From assembly GCA_049516595.1 (NCBI GenBank), contig JBEKSY010000007.1:62001-126000 (forward strand): a stretch of 64,000 bases of DNA, in the 5' to 3' direction. Of the stretch, positions 61,691 to 64,000 are shown in pieces. Every line of letters starts with the position of its first letter. Positions within the stretch are counted from its first letter, which is position 1. The stretch is from JBEKHT01 sp049516595. Lineage in GTDB: Bacteria > Chloroflexota > Anaerolineae > Anaerolineales > RBG-16-64-43. Both the position numbers and the translations under genes were made by a program. The notes beneath the pieces are model-generated. The model saw nothing but the letters and a program-made list of their open reading frames with translations, was not told the DNA's origin and did not search any database.

Positions 61691-63235
61691 ATGTCCTTCC
61701 TCTTCCGACATGGATCCATGTCCCGACTAGTGAACTCGCCTCGCGCCTCTCGGCGCGCGCAGGGGCTGGTAGAGTTCGCCTTGATCCTGCCCGCGCTGCT
61801 GGTGACCCTGTTCCTCTTGATCGAAGGGGCGCGCGTTTTCCAGGCCTGGCTCACGGTTCAGAACGCAGCCCGCATGGGAATGCGCTATGCCGTGACCGGC
61901 GAGTACAACGCGGCCGATTGCCCCGACTACGACGGCGACGGCACCTTCTGCGGGGGTGCCAGTCAGAACGCCGAGATCGACGCGGCCCGCCTGCAATCGA
62001 TCTACGAAGTGACCAACGGCGTTGCGGCCGGGATCCTGCGCGACCCCACCGCCCTCTGGGGCCAGCCCGGCTACTTCCACATCACGGTGTGCAGTTCAGA
62101 CCCCGGCTACGTATTTACCCCGATGCAGCGCCCCGGCGGCGGTCCCGGCCATGATAGCCAGTGCGCCCCTCACGACGATGCCGGCGACCCCGACCAAGGA
62201 ATTACGCGGGTCGTCGTGGCGGTGACCTTCGAGCATCCAGTCCTGATGCCGATCCTCAGCAGCATCGCCCCCTCGCTCACGCTCTACGCCGACCGAACCG
62301 GGATTCTCGAGCGCTTCCGCACGGCTCGCGTTCTGGGTCTGCCGCCCGTGATCGCCGTGCCGACCGACACACCGACCGATACCCAAATTCCCAGCGACAC
62401 ACCGACCGCGTCGGAGACACCGACCTCAACCGCGACGCCGACGCCAACGGCAACCCCAACCCAAACCAACACCCCGACGCCGAGCGACACGCCCACGCCG
62501 AGCGACACGCCGACCGTCACGCCGACGGCCACCGCCACCCTGCCGCCCATCTACATCGACATTGTGGTGCCGGCCGTGGACGGGACGCTGATCAATGATG
62601 TCGACCAGACGAGATTCGAGGCCGTGGCCTGGGATCCGACCGTGGGGACCACCAACGGCGACGGGATCGCCGAGGTCGACTTCTGGGTGTATTACCCTGA
62701 TTTCAGTTTGCTCAAATTCAACAGCCAACTCAGCCCCCCCTCCCCCCCCTACTGCGTCTTCAATGGAGGCTGCAATCGCATGCCCGGCGGGCAGTTCGAC
62801 GCTCTGTACAACGGAACCTACTACATCTTCGCCCGGGCCCGGGCGACCTCGGGGCGCTTGTCGGCCATGGTCCTGCGCACCTTTGTGATCTTCAACACGC
62901 CGACCGAGACGAACACCCCCACGCCCACACCAACTCCCTCGCTTACGCCCGTTGTGATTCCGTCGGCCACCCTGGTGCCCAGCAACACGCCGACCAAGAC
63001 CAACACGCCCACCCCGAGTTACACGCCCACGCCCAGCAACACCCCGACCGTGACCCCGACGCCGAGCGACACCCCGACGCCGAGCGACACCCCGACGCCC
63101 TCAAACACCCCGACGCCCTCAAACACCCCGACGCCCAGCCGGACTCCCACGGCGACCCCTCCGGCGACCTGGACGCCTTCTCCGACCCCCTCGCCGCTTC
63201 CGAGCTCCACCCCCACGTACTGTTTCGATTGCTAG
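61691..63235 (+). CDS. TadE-like protein with Thr/Pro-rich repeat tail and internal Ig-like part
   Basis: 514 residues. A TadE start (AQGLVEFALILPALLVTLFLLIEGARVF) is followed by an outer domain (RMGMRYAVTGEYNAADCPDYDGD, YFHITVCSSDP), then Thr/Pro/Ser-rich repeats (about 225-285), a beta-rich segment (about 290-400: IDIVVPAVDGTLIN, ARATSGRLSAMVL) and a second long repeat tail (about 405-508) ending in CFDC. TAGGGG lies before ATG 61691. The long flexible tail would lift the domain off the cell surface and could be glycosylated, which fits the many glycosyltransferases in the window. Paralogous to the gene at 63591. Confidence 0.84.
   Translation: MSFLFRHGSMSRLVNSPRASRRAQGLVEFALILPALLVTLFLLIEGARVFQAWLTVQNAARMGMRYAVTGEYNAADCPDYDGDGTFCGGASQNAEIDAARLQSIYEVTNGVAAGILRDPTALWGQPGYFHITVCSSDPGYVFTPMQRPGGGPGHDSQCAPHDDAGDPDQGITRVVVAVTFEHPVLMPILSSIAPSLTLYADRTGILERFRTARVLGLPPVIAVPTDTPTDTQIPSDTPTASETPTSTATPTPTATPTQTNTPTPSDTPTPSDTPTVTPTATATLPPIYIDIVVPAVDGTLINDVDQTRFEAVAWDPTVGTTNGDGIAEVDFWVYYPDFSLLKFNSQLSPPSPPYCVFNGGCNRMPGGQFDALYNGTYYIFARARATSGRLSAMVLRTFVIFNTPTETNTPTPTPTPSLTPVVIPSATLVPSNTPTKTNTPTPSYTPTPSNTPTVTPTPSDTPTPSDTPTPSNTPTPSNTPTPSRTPTATPPATWTPSPTPSPLPSSTPTYCFDC
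62359..62540 (+). repeat. Thr/Pro-rich coding repeats, block 1
   Basis: Short degenerate units encoding (S/T)-(D/E/N)-TPTPS-type repeats within the TadE-like gene. Confidence 0.8.
62897..63216 (+). repeat. Thr/Pro-rich coding repeats, block 2
   Basis: Longer block of nearly exact units encoding TPTPSDTPTPSNT-type repeats; repeated units such as CCCTCAAACACCCCGACG are identical at the DNA level, so the array can expand or shrink by slippage. Confidence 0.85.
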
Positions 63236-63590
63236 AGAGACGAGCGCTCGTCTCGATTCTCCAGCGAGCCGCGCTCGACCCGCTGGGCTTTGGGCAAAGT
63301 GCCCCCGGACCGATGCGGCGCTACCCGCTGTCCCGGTCGAAGTCCGCTGAGGCGCCCTCCGCCGGCGGCATCCTGTTTTGTCACCGGCCCTTCACTGTCC
63401 AGTCACACGACCTGCGGCCCAAGCCCCTGCGCGACGCCAATATTCAGCAAGAGAACTGCAACCTGACCCCAGGGCCCCTTCCCATAGAATGTAGGCGAGA
63501 GACCCTTGAGTTCCCGGAGCGCCAAATCGGCGCCCTGGCTGCTCGAGGGGAACTGCCATCGGCGCACCAGGGGCCGAAGGCGGAGCCGAA
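63236..63590. other. Intergenic stretch
   Basis: About 355 bp without a supported gene; the right end carries the SD (GGCGGAG) of the next gene. Confidence 0.5.
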
Positions 63591-64000
63591 ATGGGCGAAG
63601 CACACGAGGCATCCCCAATCCAACCGAAGACCGGGGCGCACCCAGCGAGCAGGGAGCGTGCGCCTGGCGATCCCCAGCGCCGCTCAGGCCGAGGCCAGGG
63701 CCTGGTGGAATTCGCTCTGGTGCTGCCCGGCTTGCTCGTTCTGCTCTTCCTGCTGATCGAAGCGGCGCGCGCCTTCGAGGCCTGGCTGGTGGTCGACAAC
63801 GCCTCGCGCATGGGCATGCGCTATGCGCTCACCGGAGAGTACGACCCCACCCATTGCCCGGACTACGGCATGGGCCCGCCCTGCGGCGGCGGAACCGACA
63901 ACAATATGATCGACCAGGCCCGGCTCTTGACCATCGAAGACGTCGCAAGAGGAACAGCGGCCGGAATCCTGCGCAGTTCAACGGCCCTTTGGGGACAGCC
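63591..64000 (+). CDS. TadE-like protein, 3-prime truncated by window end
   Basis: Reading from ATG 63591 (GGAG 7 nt upstream) the frame stays open to the window end (136 codons visible). It shows GRGQGLVEFALVLPGLLVLLFLLIEAARAFEAWL, then RMGMRYALTGEYDPTHCPDYG and AGILRSSTALWGQ, nearly parallel to the gene at 61691. It is therefore a tandem paralogue of the Thr/Pro-tailed TadE. Whether it also has a repeat tail is beyond the window. Confidence 0.85.
   Translation, partial: MGEAHEASPIQPKTGAHPASRERAPGDPQRRSGRGQGLVEFALVLPGLLVLLFLLIEAARAFEAWLVVDNASRMGMRYALTGEYDPTHCPDYGMGPPCGGGTDNNMIDQARLLTIEDVARGTAAGILRSSTALWGQ

Noticed and set aside
62359..63216. Regular short repeats suggestive of a CRISPR array
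   Set aside because: They are coding Thr/Pro repeats within one open frame, without unique spacers of constant length; no cas gene is present.

Overview
The window is high-GC bacterial chromosome. It most resembles a member of Chloroflexota (Anaerolineae-like). The support is indirect: two lipoproteins with Nbr1-type Ig domains, a run of TadE/TadG pseudopilin-type genes with Thr/Pro-rich tails, secreted enzymes carrying a YLPLVLR-like motif, and GTG/TTG starts beside strong Shine-Dalgarno (SD) sequences. No rRNA or tRNA gene was found, so this placement is an inference.

Layout. (1) 1-14.9 kb: exopolysaccharide/glycan cluster, all on the + strand. It holds three priming sugar-phosphate transferase domains (one cut by the window edge, one fused to a GT2 glycosyltransferase, one free), a sugar dehydrogenase and PLP aminotransferase pair, an O-antigen-ligase-like protein, a Wzz/BY-kinase fusion, a UDP-sugar epimerase, GT-C-like membrane proteins, a secreted glycoside hydrolase, a Wzb-like phosphatase and an FAD reductase. 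(2) 14.9-25.4 kb: gene-poor accessory stretch. It has an orphan structured RNA with a consensus promoter and intrinsic terminator, a tyrosine recombinase, an unrecognised gene, a truncated copy of the aconitase 5-prime end, a papain-family protease, an intact AAA+/DUF4143 ATPase and a broken relative. (3) 25.4-35 kb: aconitase, a lipoprotein sugar dehydrogenase, a GT-C protein, a decayed FkbM-type methyltransferase, rplS, a class-I glutamine amidotransferase-like hydrolase and murI. (4) 35-42.5 kb: a 1.33-kb tandem duplication of a Gpi18-like GT-C mannosyltransferase, a GT39-like protein and an AlbA/Schlafen-type regulator. (5) 42.6-59 kb: gyrA, a penicillin-acylase family enzyme, Nbr1-domain lipoproteins, a coiled-coil protein, selB, and a minus-strand operon of PfkB kinase-parA-parB-amidohydrolase divergent from mutM. 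(6) 59-64 kb: Tad-like cluster of TadE, TadG with a VWA domain, a TadE with a Thr/Pro tail, and a further TadE running off the window.

In the glycan cluster, the priming transferases would load sugar phosphates on a lipid carrier. The dehydrogenase, aminotransferase and epimerase would make nucleotide sugars. The ligase/polymerase and Wzz/kinase would control assembly, and the small phosphatase is a natural partner of the tyrosine kinase. Several promoters have TATAAT 6-8 nt from the start codon (gyrA, murI, PfkB kinase), which suggests leaderless mRNAs.

The strongest candidates for something undescribed are the orphan RNA at 15519-15658, the perfect palindromes abutting the start codons of both DUF4143 ATPases, the tandem GT-C duplication whose substitutions cluster in a few short stretches, and the GT2/priming-transferase fusion.
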